Part shown: positions 32,783-42,920 of the stretch, in pieces
How positions within the stretch are numbered: the stretch's first letter is position 1
Layout: each line of letters begins with the position of its first letter
Assembly: GCA_036346355.1 (NCBI GenBank)
Contig: CM070590.1
Span: 46,657,749 to 46,721,748 of the forward strand
DNA: 64,000 nt
Source: Rhipidocladum racemiflorum
Lineage: Eukaryota; Streptophyta; Magnoliopsida; Poales; Poaceae
Reading direction: 5' to 3'
Translations under genes and position numbers: made by a program
Notes under the pieces: model-generated
Told to the model about the DNA's origin: nothing
The model's input: only the letters and a program-made list of their open reading frames with translations
Databases searched by the model: none

Positions 32783-33914
32783 GGGGAGTTTCCTTGCCAA
32801 GTTCTTTCACTTGATGAGCTCACTTTATCATATTTCTTTATATGTTATGTAATTGAGCTAATATATGATAATCTAATTGCCTCACTTGAACTAAAAATGA
32901 CATTGCGGAATTCCCTGGACTGATTGCCTATAGCTAAATACTTTGTGATATCTTACTCTTCTAGGCTTGATATTGAATCTTCTTGACAAATTTGGGCTAT
33001 GAAGCAAGTGTGTTTTAGCTTTACTCTTTCATAAGACCTTTTAATCACTTTTGCATGTTTATAATCAAAGAAAAATGAAAAGAAAAGGGAATCAATAAAA
33101 AAGGGTTGTTAAAAGCAAAAGCCTCAAGTTATGAGCTTCAGGAATGCTTTCCCTAAAAAGATAAGATGTATGCTCCAAGCATGCCATTCCCTCAAAGACA
33201 AGATGTATGCTTCAAGCATGCCACTTCAAGGAAATAAAAGAAGTATGCTTCAAGCATGCCACATGCTATTCTTGTTTTAAAGATTAAATTGGTTTACTAG
33301 ATTGGAGTTGATACTACTTGCTCGCCCAGAGTTGTTAGTTGCTTCAATTTTGAGCCTTTGTTTTTCTACTAAAGGTTTTGCTTAGTACTTGGCTATAGTT
33401 GACTGAATTGAGGTTGAGATGCATGTCATTCTATAACTTGTTAAAATCACATCAAGATCATGTATTTTGCATATTATGTGATATATAAGGTTATATGATC
33501 GAATGAGCTCATCTTTTCTTATCTTGGCACTCCCTTGTTTCTCCTTGTGAAATCTTTGTTTCAGAAAAATTTTGAACATGTTCTCTCTTTTGTACTCTTG
33601 ATGAATCCATTGTCAAAGGGGGAGAAAATTGGGAATTGTTGAAAAGATTAATGAAAAAGGGGGAGAAGAAAAAGGGGGAGTTGTGTTTGGAAATTTGAGA
33701 ATTTTGGGAGAATTTTGGAATTTTTGGGCACATTGCACATTCACACACATTTTCCTTCTCAGGGGGAGATTTTGTTTTGCTTTTTGGTCAAAGGGGGAAT
33801 TCTGTGTTTTCTTACTTTAGTCTTTGATCTTTTGGATTTCAAAATCTTTTGTAAAGTGAATGCCAAATGTTCAATTCTAAGTGGTGTTGCCAATGTTTTC
33901 ATCAAGGGGGAGAT
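32783..33914 (+). other. 3' region of F with repeated purine tracts and PPT
   Basis: No ORF. GGGGGAG-like purine tracts recur at about 32781, 33617, 33660, 33675, 33761 and 33792, and the last one (33905-33914, AAGGGGGAGAT) abuts the 3' LTR as the true PPT. At 33160-33265 three repeats contain the palindromic TATGCTTCAAGCATG. Confidence 0.8.
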
Positions 33915-35197
33915 TGTGAAATCATGTGATGAAAAATTGGCTTAATGATGAATTTGGTATTGCAAAGTGGTTGTGCTTATGACATGTGTGGTGCATGTGC
34001 ATGTGTTGTTTCAGTTGATTAATGGATATGCTTGTGATAGCATGGTAATGATTTTGCTTGATGCAATGCGCTCGTGTGAGTGGTTGCATGGATTGATCTT
34101 GAGTCAAGTCGTGGACTTGTGCTCGTACTGCAGTTGTGTGTTTGTTCATGTGCAGGTATTGCTCGAGGGCGAACGTGGTCGATGACGGGACCGGAACTAG
34201 GTTCATGGAGGAACTGAGGTTCGGGACTAGGTTCAGGGAGGAACTGAGGTCTTGGTGGTCAAGGATGTCATGCGGGACGTTCGGGCTAAGAGAATGGTGC
34301 ACATGAAGAATGGTTAGTCACGTGAGAATGGCAGGAGGTCATTCGCGTGCAAAGTGTTAGTCACGTGAGTATGGCAGGTGGCCATACGCGTGCAAAGTGT
34401 TAGTCATGTGAGTATGGTAGGTTGCCATACGCGTGCAAGAGTTGTACTCGGCCAGGTTGGGCCAAGTAGAGTTGTGTTGGATACAGATTCCTTCTAGGGA
34501 ATAGGAATTGTATTCAGAACTCCTTGTGGGTTGGTCCTTTAAATAGGAGGGGTTGTCTCCTGTTGAAGGGCATCGAATCAATTGGAGCTGAGCGCATTGA
34601 GAGCCTCAAGCTCAGTTTTAGGGTTTGTACTCTTTTGATGAGAGTACTTTAGACAAAAGAAATAAAAGATCAATTCTTCTAGTTCCTTGTGTGCTACAAT
34701 ATTCTCTTTTGGTTCTTGTTTGCATACTTGTTCTAGTTCTAGATTGGTTTTTGTTCTTTGAGTTTCATCTTGATTTGATCCATCAAAAACCTCTCTAGGG
34801 TATCGATCTAGTGTTCCTCAAAGTCTTGTTGATAAATCTTTTGTTATTCTTGATCAATCTCTAAGTTTCGATTAGATTGATTTTCGTCAAGTTCTGGAAC
34901 AGCAAGCTTGCGAAGCTTATAACTTTTGATCCGTAAGTCCGATCGAGCTGATTCTTTTTGAGTTAGATTCGTATTGGAATTTAGTTTCTTGTGTCCAAAT
35001 TGCAGATTGTTCCGACGGTTGGATCTCCAGGAATTCGCGTTTTACCGAACCTCTATCATTCTGTTTTTGTCGAAAACGAGGCAATTATTTGGTTCTGTTT
35101 TGGGGTGAACTTTTAATAGATCAAGAATTTGGTTTTAGCTTCCGCACAATCATTCACCCCCCCTCTGATTGCTATATTCGTATACTTCGATCCTACA
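33915..35197 (+). mobile_element. 3' LTR of copia F
   Basis: 1283 bp, TGTGAAATCATG to TCGATCCTACA. Repeats with CACGTG at 34319 and 34362, and CATGTG at 34405. Confidence 0.95.
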
Positions 35198-37300
35198 GTC
35201 CGCCATGGTTCACAAAATCAGGTTCTTTCCACCTACCTGGCTTTAACTGCCAGAAGCACACCCGAGAGTTCTAACCGCTCCCGGATCCCAAAACAAAACA
35301 TTGTTTAGTTTGAAATCAAAACCCAAAGTCTTCCAGTATGAAAGCATTCAGCAAGCTTTGCCTTTGACCATAGGCACGGCTATTCGAATAGTTTTAACTC
35401 TGCAGAGGTGTACAACTTTACCCACAAGACATGATATTCCCTTGATGCCATGCAATTAGCACACTTCCTTGGGGGTGCCGGCAGGGATATCATGACAAGG
35501 CCTTTACAATGTATATGCCTAACCCGACCCACCCGCTGAGGTTTCACCGCTGTTAGGGTTCTTTCCACCCAGTACAGAAGCCCCCTCTTGCGCCGTGTGA
35601 GAAAAACAACAACAACAACAACAATGCCTCTTTCCAGCTCTCACACAACAACCGAGTGGTGAGTCTAAGTTAGGTTTCTACAAATTATTCAGCCAGGTCG
35701 TGCCCACTTTGACAAGTGGTTGTACGGTAATGCTTAGAATGGAGACAGTCATAAGCGTCGGTCCTTAATTGACTTGGGGCGGTACTTGCACAAAAGAACC
35801 AAGGCTTGTTCCGCTTCCACCCGACATTCCATGCGGCCCAAGTCGAAATCATTTTTCATTTTATTTTTATTTTGTAAACCATTGGCAATACTCCTTGCCT
35901 ATAACTTCCAATACAAGTTTTCAAGAGATAATTGAAAGTCCCACCCATAGGTGAATATTGACCGATAGCGAGGATAAGCATTTCTACCGTACTATTCTAT
36001 TCCACCAATAGTTTATTTTATAAAATACAAAACTCGGTGTTTGATAAAAAATTATGATAATCAGTTCTATCATCTCCAAAATTCATGAGACCACCAAGAC
36101 TCCCCATTATTATCATGGCACTATATAATCCAATCCAATTTAGTACTCCAACAAGTAAAATCTATACCATGTGCCATCATAACTCCAAAATTATGCTAAG
36201 CTACTGACATCATTGTATATGAAACAATCTCCTCAAAAAATAAGTCTTCTTATCGATTATCCATCATCTATACATCGCTAAATCTTGTAATCTACTTGAT
36301 CCACCGAGAATAATTCATAACCTCATCCCCGAGCATATTTCATGAAAGATTCTACAAATCCAAGATTTCATTGATTCATTGCCTATAGCTGTTTCCCTAA
36401 ACAATGATACCAAGTTGGCTAAACAAATCACATACAATCCTCATTATTCATAATCCCACCTAGATGGTTATCGCAACACCATACTTCACAAAATCATCTA
36501 CTAAACCACCGAGTACGATTCTCAATATTATTCACTGAATCCATCGAGTATATTTGATAATATCATTGACTAAATCATCGATAATACTTCACGATATCGA
36601 CTCTAATCATTTAGGCTACAATCCACCGATAGCACTTCATAACGTCAGGTATTTAATCCTTCACATTATCACCTCTAAATCATCTACTTTAATCCACCAA
36701 GAATACGTAATATTATCATCCACTAAACCACCAAACATTCTGGATCATTCACGATCTCCATAAAGGATTATCATATAATATTCTTGTTAAAATCCTCCGA
36801 AATATAATTCACCACTTATTCTATTTGATCCACAAGTATGCCTCCCAATATTATTATTTACTTCTACCGACTATTACTCTGGATATCATACATCTTCCAA
36901 TATTCTCCGAATCCACACAAGTTATATGGCGAACCACTATCACAATCCAACTCCTTAGTAGTTCAACTAATCACCAATCATAGATCAATTTCATAACTAC
37001 TACACCCACATCATCACTAATATACATCTAACTCCAATTTGCATTCCATACTGTTTGATCCATCTAAAATGTCTGCCAAATAGTCTTTTCCCCTAATTAA
37101 AGAATATTTTATCAAAAATATTTAATATGGTGGATCACTGTCCTAAGGCGACAAAGGATTATGGACAACAACATCAAGGAGGTATCATAGCAGGTATAAC
37201 TAACGACCTAACGTTTGACATCATCATTTTAGGTAAATAGCAATGCAATTTATAAAGCGATGTAAAAGCAGTTATAAATGGTAGGATCAAAATCGTCAAG
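35198..37300. other. Non-coding body of solo LTR E
   Basis: No ORF worth reporting. An (AAC)n microsatellite lies at about 35605-35624. The AT-rich stretch 36250-36900 is built of degenerate units around CCACCGAGTA and ATAATTCA. Sequence composition changes from GC-moderate to AT-rich across it. Confidence 0.6.
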
Positions 37301-37303
37301 GAG

Positions 37304-37378
37304 ACTTGCCTCGGTCACAGCGAGAAGGTTGAACTCTTGAAGTCGTGGCGAAGTCGGCGGACTCGGCGGAATCGTTGA
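37304..37378 (-). other. Exon-like block in solo LTR E
   Basis: On the minus strand a TAG (37381-37379) precedes a 69-nt open block (37378-37310), ending GAG/GCAAGT (37309-37304) and followed by CCTTGACGATTTTGATCC. It has the same layout as the blocks at 1371, 45387, 47406 and 52369. Confidence 0.6.
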
Positions 37379-37518
37379 CTACGCGCAAAACGAGGCAATA
37401 AATAAATAAAAGAAAATAAATAAAATCCAAAAATTACAAAAGTAGTACTGGCAGGTAGATCTTGATTTTAGATGAATTTAGAAATTTGAATGGAGTCAAA
37501 CGGAGTTCGGATGAGAAA

Positions 37519-37653
37519 GTGATGAGCTTCCGAAGTTGGAAAATGATGGAAAATCAAGAAAAAGAGAAAAGTTACTATTTGCTATGTGATGAGCTTCCGA
37601 AGTTGGAAAATGATGGAAAATCAAGAAAAAGAGAAAAGTTACTATTTGCTACA
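37519..37653. repeat. 67-bp tandem duplication in E
   Basis: GATGAGCTTCCGAAGTTGG recurs at 37521 and 37588 with at least 60 identical bases after each, so this is a recent exact duplication. Confidence 0.92.
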
Positions 37654-38928
37654 GTAACTCGCGAGAGGATTGGTTCCAGAACTGAACCAAAATTGCAGAG
37701 CCCTCTTTTGCTTCCAAAAAAAAAATGGATTTTTGTCCCATTTTTGCATGGATTTGGATCAAATAAAATCATGGATTCTCTAGATAACATCCTTAGGGAC
37801 TCATAGGAGGAAGGAATTGAGTTGATTCTCACCGGAGATGATGAATTTCGCGATGAACGGAGCTCCGGCCGAATGAACAAAAACTCAAAATTCGTCGCCA
37901 ACTCTTGATCAAACCTAAAATTGATGATTGGATTAGACTCTATACTTATCCACGGTCACAAGGAAACAAGCGGCACGAAGAATGACTCAGCGGAGAAGAA
38001 GATATGAGCACAAACTCGAAGAACACCGAAAAAGTGTGACACACCGTCGGTTTCCTTGATCTCACGGGCAAATGCGTGGAGTAGAGGGAAAGGGAAGCAT
38101 ACTCCCGGAACCGGGATACTTATACGAAGAGGATGGAGGTGGTGGTGCGCCGGTTGGAGGTGAAATGGCCGAGTTAAAGCCATTTTAGTGGATTTTGGTT
38201 TCTCTTGAATGGGGCCGTTTCCGGTGAGATTGACGGCGAGTGAAGGTGGGGAATGGCAAGAGGGCGACGCTACGGATTCAACGAAACCGGCGCTTCGCGA
38301 TTTGGAGTTGAAATGAAGGAGTTATGGGTGTTTGAATGCAACCCTAGCCATTGTTGCCTAGTTGGAGCTCTCTGTTCTTGGAGTTGGCTGGAGGTTGAAG
38401 AAGGTGCACTGTTCACGTGACACGTGGCGCATTTTCATTGGTCCTCCTTTACGCAACCAATTCGCCCTAGAGAAAAATAAGGAAAAATGGTCTAAAAATC
38501 CCGGAAAAATTCCTAAAACCATTTTAGAATATTTGGGACCCAATAAAATTGGTTCCGCTGACTTTGGAGGATTTTTGTGGAATTGAATATTCGGGCGCGG
38601 ATCGCAGGCATTAAACAAAAGCCGCGCGAGATAAAATAGGAACGGAGGTCCAAAAATCCAGGGAATGATTCCTAAAATCATTTCGGAATATTTGGAACAC
38701 AATGGAAGTGGTTTGGAGATTTTTGAAGCATTTTTGGACTCGGGTGAATTTCGGGTACCGGCGGGAACTGGAAAAATCAATTTTTCGATCGGAGGGGAAA
38801 TAATTCCCGATTTTGGAGGGGAACGGATGCCAGGTTAATATAAACACCAAAGAAACTCCAAGTTTTGAATTTAATTTATTTAAATTAGGTTTTTCTCCAG
38901 AAAGCGAAAACTAGGGTGTTACAAGTTC

Positions 38929-40263
38929 TGACCCAGGGGTTCGAACTAGAAGCATGCATTTAAGATTCACAATTTCCAAATCATTCTTAGAAACAAAATC
39001 TCGGGAAACAAACGAATGCGAAGCTCCAGAGTCAAACAAAACTGTTGTAGGTACTGAGTTGACAAGTATCTTACCCAGTATGACGTCCGTGGCATTCTGA
39101 AGTACATCTGTGATCACGTGATTGACTCTGCCTCTCACCACGGTGTAGGGCGCGGCTCCTGGCTGTGGTGTTCCGTGGTTCGCTCCTGGTGCGGGTGTCC
39201 TAGCTGGTGTGGATCCCAAATTGAAGCGAACTGGGGTCACTCCTACTGTCTTCTTGGGGCAGTTGTTGGAGAAGTGTCCTGGCTCGTTACATGTATAGCA
39301 GCGCCTCACTGTACCCTGCTGGCTGCCCGTAGCGGCGTTCCTGGCTAGGGCTGGGGTCTGGAAATTCTGATTAACGGGTCTCGGTGCTGGCGACGGTGTT
39401 TTTGCTGCATTCTGCGGCTGGAACCTGAAAAACTGATTCGGCGCAACCCTCAGACATTGCTGCGCTCCCTGATGTGATCCCTGCTATTGCATCCTACGCT
39501 TCCGGTTTTCATCCAGCTCCTTGCGCTTGTCCTCAAGGATGAGTGCTTTTTTTACCAGCTCTTGAAAGTCGGGGAAGGTGTGGGTGATCAATCCCACCTG
39601 CAGTCCTGAATTCAGTCCCTTCATGAAGCGAGACTGTCTGGCCTTGTCCGTCGCTACGTCTTCAGGTGCGTAGCGTGCAAGCTGTGTGAACTTGTTCATA
39701 TACTCAAACACCGGTTGATTACCTTATTTCAACGTCCCGAATTCTTCCTTCTTTAAGTCCATTATTCCTTCTGGTACGTGATACTGGCGAAATGCAGCAG
39801 TAAAATCCTCCCAGGTGATATCTTGTAGGTTCTCCCGTGTGGCGCAGAAGTTCTCTCACCACTCTGCTGCGGTCCCTTCCAACTGATGAGAGGCGTAGAG
39901 CACCCTCTCATTTCCTACACATTGGGTAATATGCAGCTTCCTCTCAATTGACCTAAGCCAATCATCCGCCTCCAGTGGATTGGCATTCCCAGATAATGTG
40001 GGTGGATGAGTCCTCATGAACTCTTACAACCTCGAGCCCTGACGCTGTCCCTGATTGACTTGATTAGCGGCTGCCTGAGCAGTGACTTGCTGCATCTGCT
40101 GCATCATAGCATGCATCAACTGGGTCTGTGCGGCAAGGAAAGCTCCGAAGTTCTGCATGTCAACTAGCGGTGCTGGCTGGGGTGCAGGTGCTCCATCATT
40201 AGGGTTCCCAGCTGGACGAGAACCACTTCCGTTGCCTCCAAGGTTTCCGCGGGTGTTCACCAT
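38929..40263 (-). pseudogene. gag and protease N-terminus of B
   Basis: Starts MVNTRGNLGG at 40263. The gag domain includes YMNKFTQLARYAPEDV, FMKGLNSGLQVGL and ALILEDKRKELDENRKRR. The zinc knuckle is CYTCNEPGHFSNNC (CCHC, about 39295-39260). Protease follows with VLFDSGASHSFVS (about 39050). All pieces share one frame. Four stops interrupt it, near 40021, 39858, 39725 and 39483; each fits a single C-to-T or G-to-A change (CAA, TGG, CAA, CAG). The protease is cut at 38928 by solo LTR E and continues at 27945 on the other side. Confidence 0.88.
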
Positions 40264-40551
40264 CTGTCGATTGCTCCAAGGTTTAGAGATAAGGGGGAAA
40301 CAAGCATAGATAAGTAATAGAGAAAACTTATGCGGGGAGGAATGTGTAACTCAAAATCAAACTTTATTAATTGATCAATAATAACTTGGTATGGTTGCTT
40401 ACAATGCCTAAGGGCCCTGCAACACATACTGTACACTCAGCAAGCAATGAAAATCCAAATCGACTAACACACTGGAGTCTAACGCCTCTAAGGGTGACTC
40501 TTTATTCTATAACGCGACTCAAGAAAGGAGTCTCAACTGCAAAACCTACAC
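40264..40551 (-). other. Spacer between orf0 and gag of B
   Basis: Under 300 bp, with no ORF. It includes the leader just upstream of the gag ATG. Confidence 0.6.
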
Positions 40552-41307
40552 TCACTCGTTGAGAAAACCTCCACTGCCTCCTCGTGGTGGGTGCGGCGGC
40601 ATAGGCGCGAAGCGATCGCCATGCCCCACAATGGCAGTAGTCGAAGAAGCGGCATCATCCTCAAGCTCAGGCTCCGGTTGTGGTGCTGGCTGGTGCTCCT
40701 GCTCAGGTGCTGGATCCTCCGGGTCTGGGGCGTCCAACTCCAACATTGGCTCCGGCCCCTGCCTGTACAGTGCGGTCTCCAGCTCTGCGATCCTCTCCGC
40801 AGCATAGGCGACGTACTCACGAGCATTCTCCAAGTGCTTTTTCCCTTCCTCAAACTGCTCACGAGCCTTCATGAACTCCTGGATTGTGTCGTTGATAAGC
40901 TCCTCCTAGGCGACGACGAATCTGGCCAAGTGTGTGACGGTAGCATCCTCATCTTCTATCGGCTTCCGCTGAGCTCTGCTGTCTCGGCGTGGGTGGTGAC
41001 GGAATACTGTGCCCTCCAGCTCTCTAGAGTAAGTGCGAGCAATCTGCTGCATCGCTCGATGAGACACCTCCTGGATTCCCATCTCAAATGTTGACCTCCT
41101 AGCGGTGAAGTGAAAAGGATGACTGAACTTTGTCTTCTCTCGAGCATACACCGTGATCTTAACATCCCATCCTATGACCAGTCCTGCCTGTACGATGGTG
41201 GTCCCTCGGTAGGGCGGTCTCTCAAAGCCTCCAAGCAACTGCAGCATACGCCACAACTCGACAGCGTAGCCTCCCTCACGCTCGGCGTAGTTGTTCTTCA
41301 ACAACAT
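40552..41307 (-). pseudogene. orf0 of element B
   Basis: Minus-strand ORF between PBS and gag. The start is chosen at the ATG at 41307 (MLLKNNYAE), since element A has an ATG at the equivalent place (3403). About 250 codons with one in-frame TAG at 40903-40905, where A has glutamine. The N-terminal half is conserved with A (FERPPYRGTT, VKITVYAREK, EGTVFRHHPRRD). The C-terminal half is a likely coiled coil (EQFEEGKKHLENAREYVAYA) followed by a proline/glutamate-rich tail. It is in a separate unit from gag. No catalytic motif; function unknown. Confidence 0.78.
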
Positions 41308-41506
41308 CTGCCAAAAGACACTCACGTAAGAACTCAAAAATTTTAAAACCAAGGGGGTAGCAAGAGAAATTCAGCAAAAGGGGTATGAGAAGAGAGAAGG
41401 GGATAAGGCGAGATTTCATTCATTGTCTTGTCAAATTTTAACTTTAGAAAATAAGTTTTATCCTTACTACGACCATTCTAGCTATGGGTGAGCCTACAAT
41501 CAGTAT

Positions 41507-41519
41507 GGCTCTGATACCA
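41507..41519 (-). other. Primer-binding site of B
   Basis: On the minus strand TGGTATCAGAGCC, four bases from the 5' LTR end, exactly as in A. Confidence 0.93.
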
Positions 41520-42915
41520 CCTCTGTCGGGACCCGAATTTGCAAATCCGGACCCTCTGTGTGTTCAGCACTATTCCAGGATCAGGCTAGTGTACACAGTC
41601 TCGACAACGGTAAATATCACAATCGTACACATCGATAGTAATATAGTACTTTAATTAAGATAACCAAACTGGTTGCTCGACCTTATGGTCAAGTTACAAG
41701 AGTACGCCACACAGGGCGAAAACTTATTAAGGAAATAAATTGCAGCGGAATAAAAGCATCAACGTGGTGCCATCCAGTATACCACAGGCAACTGACTGGG
41801 CTCGCTCCCTAGGTAGACGGCTCCTCCTGAAGTTCTTCCTCCAAAGCTGGCGTCGCTTCTCCTTCAACTGATGTTGTATTGTGGCAAGGGTGAGTACTTG
41901 GTACTCAGCAAGTCATGCACAGAATGCAAACTAATATTCTACATGCATGACTTAATACAAAAGATAGGCTAACGGATACATTTGCAGTAAAACAACATTT
42001 AACAAGTAGCATAGGTAGATTCAAAAGCAGTAAAAGTAAAGGTTATATCAATAACTTTTCCAGGAGTTAAGTAAACACTTTTCCTTTCCTAATCCACATT
42101 TCCATCAACGTCATTATTTAACCCAACCCAACTTTCCAAGTCCAAGTTGTTTTCATGAAAGTCTAACCCTTGACTGTAATCCTCGAGCAATGTCCAGTGC
42201 CGCGGACACGGCTATTCGAATAGATTTTACACTCTGTAGAGGTTATGCACTTTACCCACAAGATACAGTCAAACACCACAAAGGCGAGTGATCGTAACCA
42301 AGCATTTCAGAGACCGCAAACTATACAAGTGAACCTTTCCGGCTTTTGTCATACACCATCCCTTCCCTTAACAGAGGCGAAGTATGGGACCGACATACCG
42401 TTGGACGGGTACCACGCCATGGCATTGGTACGCTCCCCTTTCAAGCTACACAAAATGTGTAGTTGACACCCCGAGGTTTCACATGCAAGTTATTATTACT
42501 TACTCAACTAGGTTCGTCCCATTACAGACATGTGGTTGCACGTTTGACTCAGATCAAAGGCTTGCAAGGTTAAGTCCTTAGGATGACCAGGGCAAGACTA
42601 CCCGAAGAACCAAAACGACATCCCCGGTGCCACTCGTGGCCCACCATATCATTCTTGCCACATGCCCCAGTCTAAATCTATTTGTCAAACCCAGTTGATT
42701 ACCATGCACCACGTGCCATCATCAATCACAACACATGATACTTCTCCAAAAATAGGTTCAATATCTCATTAAGTCAATATTAACATTTGATTGTCCAAAA
42801 TCATGTCATGTGCACGTAGCAGGTCTAAGCAATAACTACAACGATCTAAATACCCAATGTTGGCAATTTTAATAATGTCCAACTAAATATTCCACAACTA
42901 GGGTGACAAGGGTTC

Positions 42916-42920
42916 ATGGC
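42916..42920. repeat. Target-site duplication of solo LTR I, left copy
   Basis: atggc here and at 47249-47253. The uninterrupted LTR at 52213-52218 shows the empty site (catggcac). Confidence 0.95.

Larger units (their letters stand above)
28560..35197 (+). mobile_element. Copia element F, non-autonomous SIRE-like derivative
   Basis: 6.6 kb plus-strand element with two nearly identical LTRs of about 1.28 kb, PBS, gag, a short protease remnant and the end of RNase H, but no integrase and almost no RT. The flanks atccg (28555-28559) and gtccg (35198-35202) would be a TSD with one mismatch. It inserted into solo LTR E. Confidence 0.92.
27951..38923 (-). mobile_element. Giant solo LTR E of a gypsy-type element, split by copia F
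   Basis: Starts TGTAGGCCCCC at 27951 and ends CTAGGGTGTTACA at 38923, with agttc on both sides. Without F (28560-35197) it is about 4.3 kb. No PBS, PPT or coding domain lies inside, so it is one LTR left by LTR-LTR recombination. The minus orientation is inferred from an exon-like block (37304-37378) and a GAGTAC/GTACTC hairpin (28292-28308) that have the same order as in the Tekay LTRs. Confidence 0.85.

Noticed and set aside
40591..41094. A 167-codon plus-strand ORF
   Set aside because: It lies opposite orf0 of B, whose minus-strand frame is conserved with element A; the plus frame is not.
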